Source: Crotophaga sulcirostris (Eukaryota > Chordata > Aves > Cuculiformes > Crotophagidae). Taken from it: a stretch of DNA of 64,000 nucleotides. Both the position numbers and the translations under genes were made by a program. Positions 22,201 through 33,659 of this stretch are shown here, in pieces (the first letter of the stretch is position 1; each line of letters starts with the position of its first letter). The notes under the pieces are model-generated. The model was not told the DNA's origin and did no database searches. It saw nothing but the letters and a program-made list of their open reading frames with translations. Location: NCBI GenBank assembly GCA_013397455.1, contig VYZB01000014.1:1032680-1096679 (forward strand), in the 5' to 3' direction.

Positions 22201-25200
22201 CTTTATGCTCCAATTTTAGTAGGTAAGGGATTTCCCAGTATTTTTAGATTTCTTATTCCTTTGGTTTCTCTGCTGATTTCTTGTGGCAAAGGAGTGAGGG
22301 GTCTTGAAAGTGACTGTAGGTTTCGTAAACAGTATATGCACATAGCTCTGTAAGCACCTGTGGAGTCAGCAAAGGGAAAACGCTAGAAAAAAACAGTAAC
22401 GAGTTTTAAACAGTACTAAAATACTGTCTCATCATGATTTTTATTACAGCATGTTCTGACCTTTAAAGTCTTAAGGAACTGGTATTATTACTGTAATTTC
22501 TGGTAAATGGATATCATCAAACTACTGTTTCTCGAGATGGTTCTGAACTGTTGCAAGGACAGTTGCATCGTTCGAGCTGCTGGTGGGGACAAGGGAGTCC
22601 ACAGAGCGGCACAATCTTTCCCAGCTCACATACCATGCTATCTGTACCAGGTATGGCCATGTCCAACTGGGAGCAGTAGTCCTGCCCATTGGCCAAGCTG
22701 TCCCTATAGCCTGTATCAAAGTATTGCTGCTCTGAGGAAAGAGGAAGCCTCCACAACAGTACCACCACATTGCAGATACACAGTACAGTTAGCATAAGCT
22801 TAATTCTACAAGAAGAAGCTTTACACCTGCTTTCAGAATTATGATTTGGGCACTAAGAAACTTGGATTTGGTGCCATTTCTTAATCCATATAAATCACAG
22901 ATACAACTGACCTGGTAAATTCTTTATTTGGCATCTATAACCAAACAGTCAGTTTTACCAACTTCTGTTTAGAATGTGTAAAAAATATTACTTTAAGCAT
23001 CAAGTAATTGATATAAATTTCCTTTTGATTTGTTTGCTGAGATTTCAGTTAGTTTTAATGATGTTAATTGGGAGGTTTTCTTGGGAGGTTTAATAAAGCA
23101 CACAAGACCCTGTCTTACATTTCTTTCAATAAGAAACCCAGTTTTGAATAAGTGTTCCCTGATTAACGTAAGACCATGACCTGTTTTGTCTGTTAGCGTA
23201 CAGTTCCTACACCTGGCATTAATCTGGAAATGTAGTCTGCAGGGAGGAAGGTACTAGTAGAAGAAGCAAGGTCCTCTGGAAAGACTGACAAAACTTTGCA
23301 GCTCTCAGTGGGACAGTCTCAGCACAGTCTTGTCACATTATTCCCAGCTACACAACTCCTTTGGGGAAAGGAGAGGATTTCAGACTGGGATATCAGCAAA
23401 AGTTGCCTGTACTGCTGGTCGGAGAGAGAGAGGATCTAAAGTCGTGTGGTTTTATTGATGATTTACAGTAACTAACCATTACTGCCACTTGGCTTTTGCC
23501 TTCATCAGTGGCTATGGCTTCTGTGTGCTCCCTAGCAGTTGTCCAGAAGTGAGCTGAGCCAACTGAGACTGACCTGGTGAAAATAACAAGCTGCATAAAT
23601 TCATCAAAAGCTATATTGTTAAATTCAAGAGGAAGACCAAGATGTTTGAGGTTTACATTCAGTCCTCTATAAGCCTCCCAGCTGGATCCATTATGAAGTC
23701 ATTTGTCTTCTAGAACATAATGATTCAGTAGATAAATTCACAGGTCTTTTAAGTAAATTGTCGTTTTGCTTTCATACTTTTTGTGCAAAAGTATTAGGGT
23801 ACAAAACAAAAGTGCACTGGCATCAGAAGAAGCTTCTAAGCAAAGCAAAATTAACATGAGAAGCAAGAGAATTACAGAGGAAAATGCTGCTACTGAAGAA
23901 ACAGATAGTGCTATTAAGATCGCTTAGTTGGCAAGACAGCAAGCCTAGACTGATTGCCAACAGAATGGCAAAAAAAAAGTTCAGATAAATTCCAGTCTCG
24001 CAAACATTAGGCCACATGGGAGCATTTAAATGCAATGTAATATGCCTGCCTAAATAAGGGCTGCAAAAAATATTTCTTTTACTTAGGCAGAGGAGAATAT
24101 TCTCTTGTCTGCCGCTACGAAAATGGCTAAAAGCTATAGGCAGAATTTTAGCCTAGATGGGCATTCCACTCAGGCAATCCATAGGCAAAAAGTCTTGTCC
24201 TAGCCAATGTATTTCATGATTCCTGTAAGACAGGGAAGGATTCTCTAGTCCTCACTCATTCCTCACTTGGTCTCTAAAATGCACAGGTTGCTACCCTCTG
24301 CTGCTGAAAAAGAAGGTCCCTGTGTTTTTTTCTAATACCTTCTTTCTCACTTCTACCCTTTACTATGGTCTGTCTCCACGGGATGCAGAATCTAGCCCTG
24401 GCTGCTCTGAAATTTTTATGTGATGTTTAATAAATGGCTCTTCCTTTCAGTCTCTGTTCCATAAGATGTCATTTGAATTTGAATATATTTAATATAAAAT
24501 ATGAGGCCTATCCCTGTGCAGACATTCCACTTGAATGCTATGAAGGATTATACCTGAAGAATACCAAGATACATAAATAACTATTTTAAATTAGGCTGTT
24601 TTAAAAGGAAGTTGGAATGCCCACTGCCAATTTTTATGACAGGAGTCTTTACTTAACTTTCCCATATAGCTACTGTCTGTCTACTACCTCTCCATGTGGA
24701 AGTACACAAAAGCAGGGTTAGAATGATAGGTTAGAAAACACTGCTATTCTGGATTTTTGCTCTTATGGTGTGAATCCCTAGGCAGTAGGCAAGATGGGGG
24801 GGTTTGTATGTAATATTAAATTATTGCTACCAATCAAAACTGTTTTTATTTGGCTTTAGTATAACTTTTGATTGAGTGTCATGCCCAGGAAATAATGGCA
24901 TTCACTAGGGCCCGGATTTAAATCTAGTGAAAAAATTGCTCTACGGAAAACAAAATACCTGGTTATTGGCAAGTTATACTCCTTAAGTTTTAAATAAACA
25001 AATACCAGCTATGTTTCAGCACCATCTTCTTTCCAAATACTATGCTTATCAGACATGTTTACCGAAATAGCAGCATAAGCCTGTAAAGTGCTCTTTATTT
25101 TGTGTTACAAAACTCAGAGCAACTATCATTGTCAGATTCATTGGAGCGACTATTCAAAACTAGAAAATATGAAATAGATATAAAAATATGTAGAAAAATC

Positions 25201-25362
25201 ATAATTGAGCCCTGCACATTGACATCAACTTACGCAATGCAGAACAAACTTTGCCGATCAAACAGAATCTGATGCAAAATTTAGAGTAATTTCAAATATT
25301 TGTATGTCATCTTCAAAAAAACAAGACTGTGAAAAAGTTATCACTAGCGTCTGAGTTATAAG

Positions 25363-25386
25363 TTTAACCTGAATTTTCAGGTTAAA
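25363..25386. repeat. Perfect 11-bp inverted repeat with 2-bp centre
   Basis: Left arm tttaacctgaa (25363-25373) and right arm ttcaggttaaa (25376-25386) are exact complements separated by tt. A partial direct copy (ttcaggttt) follows at once. This could extrude a small hairpin; no function is implied. Confidence 0.9.
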
Positions 25387-28269
25387 TTCAGGTTTAGGTT
25401 TTTAGATTTGTTTTGTAAAGCCTTTTAAAGTATACATCTCAGCTCACTTTAGAAAATTGCCAGTATGGTCTGTGACTGAGGAATTTTGTGCAGAAAGGAG
25501 ATTTTGATGATCTTGCACAACAAGAAGCATGTTGTATCCAGTATTTATTGCAATGAGCTGGACATAGCAACTCAGATGCAATGGGGGTTAAGTTTGAAGT
25601 CAACACTATTTCTGTGATCAAACATGAATAGTATTAAATAGCAGAGAACTGTTATAGCGAAATATTCCACTTAGAAACAAACATACAAATATGGTGCGTG
25701 GTGCATTTTCACTGCACAACACGAACTGTATCTGCTTTGTATTTAACATTCAGTAGTACACAACAGATGTCTGCATGAGATGGTTTGTAAGAATTCACCT
25801 GGATCAGGTTCTCCCTTCTTTGCGCAACAATGAGCCGTCCCGATTCCTTGGTGACTGTGCCACATGAATCCAGAGATGTGGAGGGACTTGCAGTGAAAAA
25901 ACAATGGTCCAGAACTAGAGCACAGTGTTTGGTCAGAGGTTTTAAACATTATCATGTTATGATAAATATATTATTATCATTATCATATTTTTAACTCTAA
26001 CTGTGATAGGGAGAGAGTAGCACCCAGTGATTAGAGGCATCATTCTGTTCCCACTACCTCCTCTTTTAGGCATAGAGAACCTCTGGGAGCAGGTGGGCTC
26101 AAGATTCAACTCGCTCTAACTGGCACAGATTGTTTTTAACTCTGTGGAGCTGCACGAGCATGAAACTAGTGAGAGCAAGGTATGAAGGAAGCCTTTTATG
26201 ATACCATAACCAGTGTAATATATGACCTTTCACTGACATGTTCCCATGGCCACTGATGCTTGGTGACTGTGCCACGTGAACCTCTGGCAGAAAGCAGCAG
26301 ACTCTGAGCCCTCTCTGTTCGCTTGCGTATTAGGCCTAGCGGGTCATGGCAATGCTTTGTCCTGCTGACAATGAGCTTCACAACAGTGGAGAAGCAGTGG
26401 CAATCCAGTTTGTGTTTCTTACGAGTCTGTTTGTTAATAGCAGTGGCCATGTTTGTCAATTTCCTTAGATATTGCTGGCAAATTGCAACAAACCTTTAGT
26501 AAATATTTAGGAATCTTCATTGTATTTAGTTGGGCCACAGTAATCTACCTGTTTATTACTTTAATTATTGATAGAAAAGGGATTTTATGCACTTAAGAAA
26601 GAAGACAGGCAAATTGGAAAGTGTCCTGCTGGCAAACCAACGCTTGGGGAAGGATACAGACAGTACATCCTTAGACATTTATATTTATTTCTACGCTACA
26701 AACTGGATAAGATACTTTATTCTGTGCAAACACTGGCAAGAGATCAATATAAGCAAAATGATCCTGGATAAGCAGCTCATTGTTATGGCCATTCCTCTTG
26801 CAAGTGCCTGTTTTAGCTATTGAACAATCCGGTATTCCTGTCTGGAAAGTATCAGTGACTTTTCTGTGAAGAAGTAAGTAACAGTGGAAAATTGTGCACT
26901 GTGATGATACAAACTATATAAAAAATCATGGTTTTGAGGATCTTTTATTCATAACCATAATTTCCATGCTATTGCATCTCTATTTATCAGCCTTCATAGC
27001 ATGTCAGTTTTCACATTCATTCTTTTGGCACTGCAGCTTCTAGCAGCTTAGTCAATAAGACAGATACTCAAGATCTCTATCCAAATATTCATTTTCTAGA
27101 ACATAAGGTAAAACCAGATGGAAACTGAATTACAAAAGTACGGTAATCGCAATACATAATAATAACCTGTAAAAGTAAACTGAGTCTTTGAAGTGTAGTC
27201 TATATGCAGTCCTTTTATGTGTTATCTGAAGGTCTTGTTTTGTTTATCCTTATTGATTCTGAATGAAAAATCTAAGAACAGAGCTTTTACAATAAAAAAG
27301 CTACAATTGGACCCACGATATTTACAACAAACTTTGGCATCAATGCATTAAATGTAGTGTCTTTTTTTTCCATGTTAACCTTAATTTTTTTAAAAATTCA
27401 AAATTTCAGTATCTATTGGTTTGGCGATAAGAAATAGCACAAAGACCTAGAAAGAGTGAGTACTTCTTTGTTACATTGATAGAGAGACATCCAGTTATTC
27501 AATATAAGAAAACAACTTCCTTAAAAACTCAGGATGCAGTCCAAAGAACTACTCCCAATCAATAAATTAATGTCAACTAAGAAAAAGATGCTATATTCTC
27601 TGGACACTACATTTAGATGATACTCCAGCTGTCCACACAGTACAGGTTTTGTTTCTCTGGAGTAATAATTGTTTAAAAACATTTATATACATACACACCT
27701 ATGCTGTAATAGTAGTCATAGCATAGCAGTAGTATTGTTTAGGGTTTTTTTTTGTATAGACATTACCCCAAAATCTCAAAGATAGCAACCTATATCAAGG
27801 AAGGTCAACAATAAAAACTTAAGTCCCTCTGTTTTGGAAATAGGGTTCCTTAACATCACAATTTAAGGATTTTTTATTACTTAATGATAGTTAGTAAAAT
27901 ATTATTTTAATTGTTCTGTTTCATTCTTTGAAAAGCCTTGTGGATGGAACACTTTGCAAAAGAGCATTTATACAAATGAGAAAGTGGATATATCAGGTGT
28001 TTTAAAATAATACATTGTCCATTTCTATATTGCTTTTTGAGCAGGAGTACATGATGGATTCACTCAGGTTCTTCATTAACTCTAAAATAGGAACATTTTA
28101 ATTTTAAATTGATCAGCACTCTGTGTGGAAACATTTCTTACCTGGAATATATTGTCCCAGTTCAGCAGACTCTTAGGGAGAGGAACAATGTTACTGTGTT
28201 GCAACTTAACTAAGTCTCTGGGTCTAGTGCTAGGCTTAAAGTTAAAGCTATATTTAAGTACAGAATCAG

Positions 28270-28336
28270 GACAAAATCCTAACCCAGCTGAAGCCAATGG
28301 CAAAATTCCCACAGGCTACAATGATGCCAGCATTTA
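28270..28336. repeat. Ancient amniote-type repeat scrap
   Basis: The sequence caaaatcctaacccagctga, then agccaatggcaaaattccca and atgatgccagcattt matches my memory of an old repeat found in birds, turtles and crocodilians, where caaatcctgacccaactgaagtcaatggcaaaa is typical. It shares a 13-14 bp core with 63165-63235 in opposite orientation. Confidence 0.5.
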
Positions 28337-28559
28337 ATAACACAGTGTTCATATTCAAACACCTGCATCTAACAACTCTCTTTAAATTACTATTTCAAAT
28401 GCCATTATTTTAATTTAGCAAAACTGAACAGACGTTATTCTTATATAGCTGTAAATACAAAAAGTATCCAATGTGGATACTTTCATATTTTTGTGAGGTG
28501 GTCACATTTTAATATGCAAGTTCTACATGGAAACATCCCTAGTCATCAATATAACAACA

Positions 28560-29110
28560 CAGTCAATTTACAAAATGAAAGAAGGAAAAGAACACGTAAT
28601 AGACGGGAGCTAAAAATAAAAGCAGCTACATCTGTAATACAGAACAATAGAAATAATAAGGAAGGGAGAGGGCAAAATAGAATTCAAGTTAAGGGTATAA
28701 CCTAGGAGAAGAGATGAAGAAAATAAATACACTGTGGATAAAAGAAAACAAAGATCACCCTAAATCAAAAGAAAGGTCAACTGATATTGGCCAGAGAGAA
28801 AAAGAATTGCTCAACAGCTACATTTTTTCCCAGCATTTAATGTAAAAGAAGAGGGAAGCATGGAGATCAGTGAGATAAATATTAATAAGGCTTTGGGAAT
28901 ATCTAGTAGCAGAATTACTAAAAAGTAGGTAAAAGAAAATTTAGATAATTTAAATATTTATTATTCAGAAGGTCCAAATCATATTCAAGCAAAGGTTCTT
29001 AAGGAACTGGCTGAGAAGGATCTGACAGACATCTTTGAGACCTCATGGAATAAAGGTTAGGTATCAAAGGATTGAAGAGGGATGAATCTTAGGAAGCAGA
29101 AAAAGGTAAA
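28560..29110 (+). repeat. Ancient CR1/L3-like LINE remnant, ORF2 region
   Basis: The A-rich sense-strand composition and the segment aaggttcttaaggaactggc (about 28994-29013) followed by gacatctttgagacctcatgg resemble decayed reverse-transcriptase N-terminal code of CR1-clade LINEs (local translation KVLKELAEKDLTDIFETSW). Frames are broken by stops and the copy is very old. Confidence 0.5.
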
Positions 29111-29689
29111 AAATTGAAAATTTCAAGTAAGTTCCCACTATTCCCTACCATGCAAATACCACAGTAAATATATAAGCAATAGTGTATCATTTAATGCACA
29201 GCAACATCAGAATAGCCTTACGAGGATGTAAATTCTGTGTCTCTCTCCATCTCTCTTTCATTAATGTCATACAGTCAATCATTGCTGGATAAAAGTAAAA
29301 GCTAATGAGTTTCAAAAAAACAGAGCAGAGTATTTGGAAATAAACAGAATATTCACACAATAAAACAATATTTAGCCACCAAATTGTAGAAACTGAAAAG
29401 ATAAAGAAAAAAGATTATAAAAGGAAACAATCAAGAGGGCTACAAATGAAATTAGTTAGAATGACACGTTTATTTTAAAGTTCAGGAGTTCCTGAATGCA
29501 TAAGTTCAGTCTCAGCGTAAAGGGGACTTGTGGAAACCAATACAAGATGTAACATAAGTCTGAGTTAGAAACTGTCTATTAGAATCGCATAATCACGTGC
29601 CAAGGTCACACTTTTCACTCAGCGGTTGGTTAGCAAGGTTACTCTTCAAAATATATCATCACAAGGGATTACATTCTGCTGGGCAGAGA

Positions 29690-30790
29690 TGATTCCTGTC
29701 CTGTGGGCTTGCCACCACTGTCTGATGTTCACCCCTTTCACAAACGGTTCACATCCTGTATTGGAAACTACTAGGTGACTGACATTCCTATTGGAAGCTG
29801 TTCCAGTATGTCACTCCTTCAATGACCATAATCATCCTTCTAATTTCTAACTTAAAATATGCATTGCCAATGTGAAACTGTCCATTATCAACAGTACTTT
29901 CAAATTAAATAGCTACCCCCTGTGTCTGGTGTTTACTGCTCTGCAGTGTTTGCAGACATTAATCAGAGCCTTTCTCAGCCTTTGTTTTGCTGGCTAAACA
30001 AGTCAAATTCTTTACATTTTCTCTAATTACATTATTAATCCTGTTCTTTCTGCCTGTGATTCTTTACCATAGTCAAGATCAAGTCTTACACCACTGTCTA
30101 AATGCAGTACTGTTTCCCTTACCTTCCAATACCTGCTCAGATGATGCTTTCCTTCCTCACTACTATTTTGCACTGGTCCTTACAGTTATCCTGCAGCTGA
30201 TTATCACTCCTAAATCTCCTTTTATGGACCTCAACTGGCAAAAAGAAAAAATTCTCTTTTTTGTCTTTGAAGCCATGATTTTGCAGTGTGCAATATTAAA
30301 TTCCATTCTATTTGTACTTCTGAGATCATCAAAATCACCTTAGTTGTCCCAGATGATATTCCAGTCCTCTTCTGTATTTATGATATCTCCCAATTTTATG
30401 TTTTCAGGAAATTTCATTATCACGTTTTTTTCTTTCTTTATCATGCTCATTAATGAAAATATTAAATCAGTCTTTGAAGAACTCCATTAGCATGCTCTTT
30501 TTATTACAATGCTTTCCCTTTAAATTGTTACATCTTCTTTAGATATTTCCTTGTCTACTTTAGATTTCTTGTACTGTTCCCCAACATCTCTTGCTTAACT
30601 AGTAATTTCCCAAATGGTATTATATCAAAAACCTTTATGAAGTCCAGATAAATGAGTCCTACTTAATTTCCTTTGTCAAAAATCAGTTACTTTATCTGAG
30701 AAAAAATATCAGATGTTACTAAAGTTACATTTGGCCGGTGGATATATTTTAGTTTTTCTTCTGCATTTTGATGAAACTTACAGTAGTGTG
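29690..30790 (-). repeat. Ancient CR1/L3-like LINE, reverse, about 1.1 kb
   Basis: Reverse-oriented landmarks in plus order: ggaagctgttccagtatg, cagagcctttctcagcc, ttgttttgctggctaaac, ttgcactggtccttacag, aaattccattctatttg, ctcattaatgaaaatatt, gaagaactccattagcatg, and cctttatgaagtccagata. These follow the order of the 3' UTR and C-terminal ORF2 of old amniote CR1-type LINEs. The 118-codon plus-strand frame at 29987-30343 is antisense to it and not a gene. Confidence 0.75.
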
Positions 30791-32879
30791 TTCTGGATTT
30801 TAAAAACAACAACATGCTGCACTTATCCACTATCTGCATGTTGTTAAAATTTTCATGAGGATTTTTAGTATGCAGAGGCAGTACTCATGCTCATCGGCTA
30901 CATTAACACAATGGCTCTTTTGGAGCCGTTATAGTTGATCGTGCCAATGATCCATGGATTATATACTTTTATAAGGTCTGATGCACTTGCAAACAAAAGG
31001 GTTTTTTCCTGTGCATTTCTGTTTCTTAAGAGACATTCTTTCTCCCCCCCAAAATCATCCTTTAATATTAATGCAAAGCAACCAAACAAAGGAAACCAAG
31101 CCACAAAAATTCTAGCTATGATAATGTGATGAATACACTTAATCCTGGAACAGCAGAAGTAATTTGTCTCTTATGTAGGCTCTTTGTGGCTGCTTTTCTA
31201 TTCTGTGCTTCCGTAGTATCGAATGGCCCTGACCCACTCGTGGGATCATAAGCACACATGGAAATGTAGTCCCATTTTTGACCATGTGTCCAAGACAAAA
31301 CCTGTTCCCTGAGAAGAGCACAGTTGTAAGTAATTTTGTGTCTTTCATATCACATGTTGAAACTTCTCTCTGATCCTCGCCATTACCAAATAAAACTGTA
31401 TTCTGGATCAGGTCCGTGTTACCATCCATCTGTGCTCCTGACCTATCCTGGTAACCATGGCCTCTGGACGAGAAACCCCTGGATTAGATATGTCTAACAA
31501 TGTAAATGATTTAAGTTGTTTGGGTATTTTGAGATTGTCCTTCATAATGGTAGTTTTCAGGCCATGCTCTAAAGCTGGGACAAATCAGAAGGGAATACAA
31601 GGGTAATGTTACCATCAGAAAGATTTCCATGCTTGCCCTCTAAATAATCCTTTCTGCTGGCATGACATCTGGGAGGATCTTGGGGAAAAGGCCATGCTGG
31701 AAAGTCTAGAAAAGGGCAGTGTTATACTCTGTAGAAACAATGCAATCTGAGACAAGTTTTATTCCTTCCACACGACACAGAGCTCTATTGGTAACTCAGG
31801 CAGCTTATCCCAGATTTAGTGCAGATACAGCCAGGCTGCACCAGAAGCCATTAACGCTGCTCACTGTGTGCACAAGCCACTTACTTGGCTCAGGCACCTG
31901 CTGCACACATAGTAAGGCAGTATTAATGTAACCAAGGAGACTGGCTAGCAACTGGGGGACAGTGAAGTTTATTAAAAACAAAACAAAGCACCTGGAGAAA
32001 TTCAGGTAGGGTTTCATCATACACAAAACCCCCCAAAAAACCCCAAACCACATGCCAGCTCCATGAAAATAGAGATACTGAATCTACAATGCTATGTCTG
32101 AACATGATTAGTTAGAACATCATAGAAGATTCCTGTTAAAAGCCCTACTGTAAGTTGCTTAAAAGAGAAAATGGGGTTTAACAAAAGAGCTTTAACATCC
32201 TTGCCACTCACAGTTCAGAGACTCCTCACCAAAGAGTGAAGGCTTTGTTTGGAACATGCCTGTGCCAAAGACCTCCTGTGTGACCACAGGAGTGTATCTT
32301 ACTTTCCCTGTACCTTTGTTACTTATCTATAAAATGGGTAATATATTCTTCCCTTCTCCATCCTTTATCTCATATGTTTAGATGTTAGTTTCTTTAAAGA
32401 AAAAATTGCCTCTCACAGCAAGGGAGGAAGAGTGCAGGCTCAGTAATAATAATGCTGAGACCTAGACATTGTCTGACAAAGGAGGATGATTTCCTCTTTG
32501 TCTCCTTGCTCATCAACCAGGGGTATCAGGATGTTCAATTCTTATGAGTCAGTGGGCATATAATGGGAGGCTACATAGCTGGGTAACCACAGGGGCATTC
32601 AGTGGCTTTTAGCAAGGGATATAAACTGTATTTGAATTAGGAGCAGCTGACATTCAGGATCTCCAACAATACAGATAATTTGGGCTTCTGTAAGGATGTA
32701 GGAAGTACTTATTAAATAGAAAAGTTGTGAGGAGTACTGACCAGAAAAAGAATATGTGAGGGCTATTGTCAATAAGTACTTGAAGTCATCATCCCAGTGA
32801 ACTGGAAAGAACCCCCACACTTGCTGAAATGCATCAATAGAAAGAAGAAAACGCAGAGCCAGAGAATATTAACGAAAAG

Positions 32880-33115
32880 ACTTAGTGTATAAAATCTAGT
32901 TCCGTCTGCAGTATTGCAGTCAGCTTTGGTTACCTTATCATGTATGGGATGCTGTCAGTCCTGGAAAGGTGCAGTGCAGGAACTCAGGGTGGTTCCAGCT
33001 TATGAGAGTCTTTGATACAAAGCAATTATGAGGAGTTAGGCTTGTTTTCTCTGAGAGATTTCAAGGACACTCTAACAGAATAGAATTCAAGGTGACACAA
33101 AAGTATTAAAGTCAC
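32880..33115 (+). repeat. Old CR1 fragment, forward
   Basis: The run agtattgcagtcagctttgg, gtcctggaaaggtgcagtgc, atgaggagttaggcttg and ttttctctgagagatttcaa follows the CR1 region just upstream of its 3' end (cf. 56200-56390), with many substitutions. It lies immediately 5' of the composite repeat. Confidence 0.65.
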
Positions 33116-33144
33116 TATTGTACTCAGCTAGAGAGAACCAGACA

Positions 33145-33345
33145 CCTCTGAGAAGCACACAGCTGAAGATCACAGTCTAAAAGAAAGACTGAAGCAACTT
33201 ACTCGTTTCCGCAGGAGATCTCCCTCTCTTTGGGGGATCCAGATTATTGTTTGGTCTCCCTTGTGCCGTGCAGCTCCATTTGCCTCTGCTGATGAAGGGA
33301 GCTCTTAAGGAGCAGTAAAGTCACTCAGAGTAATTCCTGTTATAG
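33145..33345 (+). repeat. Non-CR1 5' extension of a composite repeat, copy B
   Basis: Matches 13741-13919 in reverse complement through cacagctgaagatcacag, gactgaagcaactta, ggatccagattattg, ctgatgaagggagctctt and agtaaagtcactca. It continues directly into a CR1 3' end. Its origin (other CR1 lineage, captured host sequence, or another repeat) is unknown to me. Confidence 0.75.
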
Positions 33346-33657
33346 GAGCAGCACAGTGTTAGGATATAAGTTCTGTAGGGCATGTAATGCTAGGACAAGG
33401 GGTAATGGCTTTAAACTGGAAGAAGACTTAGACTAGATATTAGGAAGAAATTCTTCATGCTGAGGGTGGGGAGGCCCTGGCCCAGGTTGCCCAGAGCAGT
33501 GGTGGCTGCCCCATCCCTGGAGGTGTTCAAGACCAGGCTGGATGAGGCTTTTGAGCCCCCTGATCCAGTGGGAGGTGTCCCTGCCCATGGCGGGTTGGAA
33601 CTGGATGGGCTTTGAGGTCACCGCCAACCCATTGTCTGATTCTGTGATCGTTGTGAT
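33346..33657 (+). repeat. CR1 3' end of composite copy B
   Basis: Forward CR1: gctaggacaaggggtaatgg, tagactagatattaggaag, gttgcccagagcagtggtgg, catccctggaggtgttcaag, ggaactggatgggctttgag, ending in attctgtgatcgttgtgattc. The octamer tail is short. It carries moderate divergence. Confidence 0.92.
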
Positions 33658-33659
33658 TC

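Larger units (their letters stand above)
15200..28260. other. 13-kb AT-rich stretch without a recognised gene
   Basis: No exon chain or young mobile element was recognised on either strand. Local items are a C11 run at about 15878-15888, a T16 run at 18083-18098, a cysteine-rich minus-strand frame ending at 18985, a perfect 24-bp palindrome at 25363-25386, and a 22-bp direct repeat at 25847 and 26259. It would fit the long first intron of a rightward transcript or intergenic DNA. Confidence 0.4.

Noticed and set aside
29987..30343. 118-codon plus-strand hydrophobic frame
   Set aside because: Antisense to an ancient reversed LINE.
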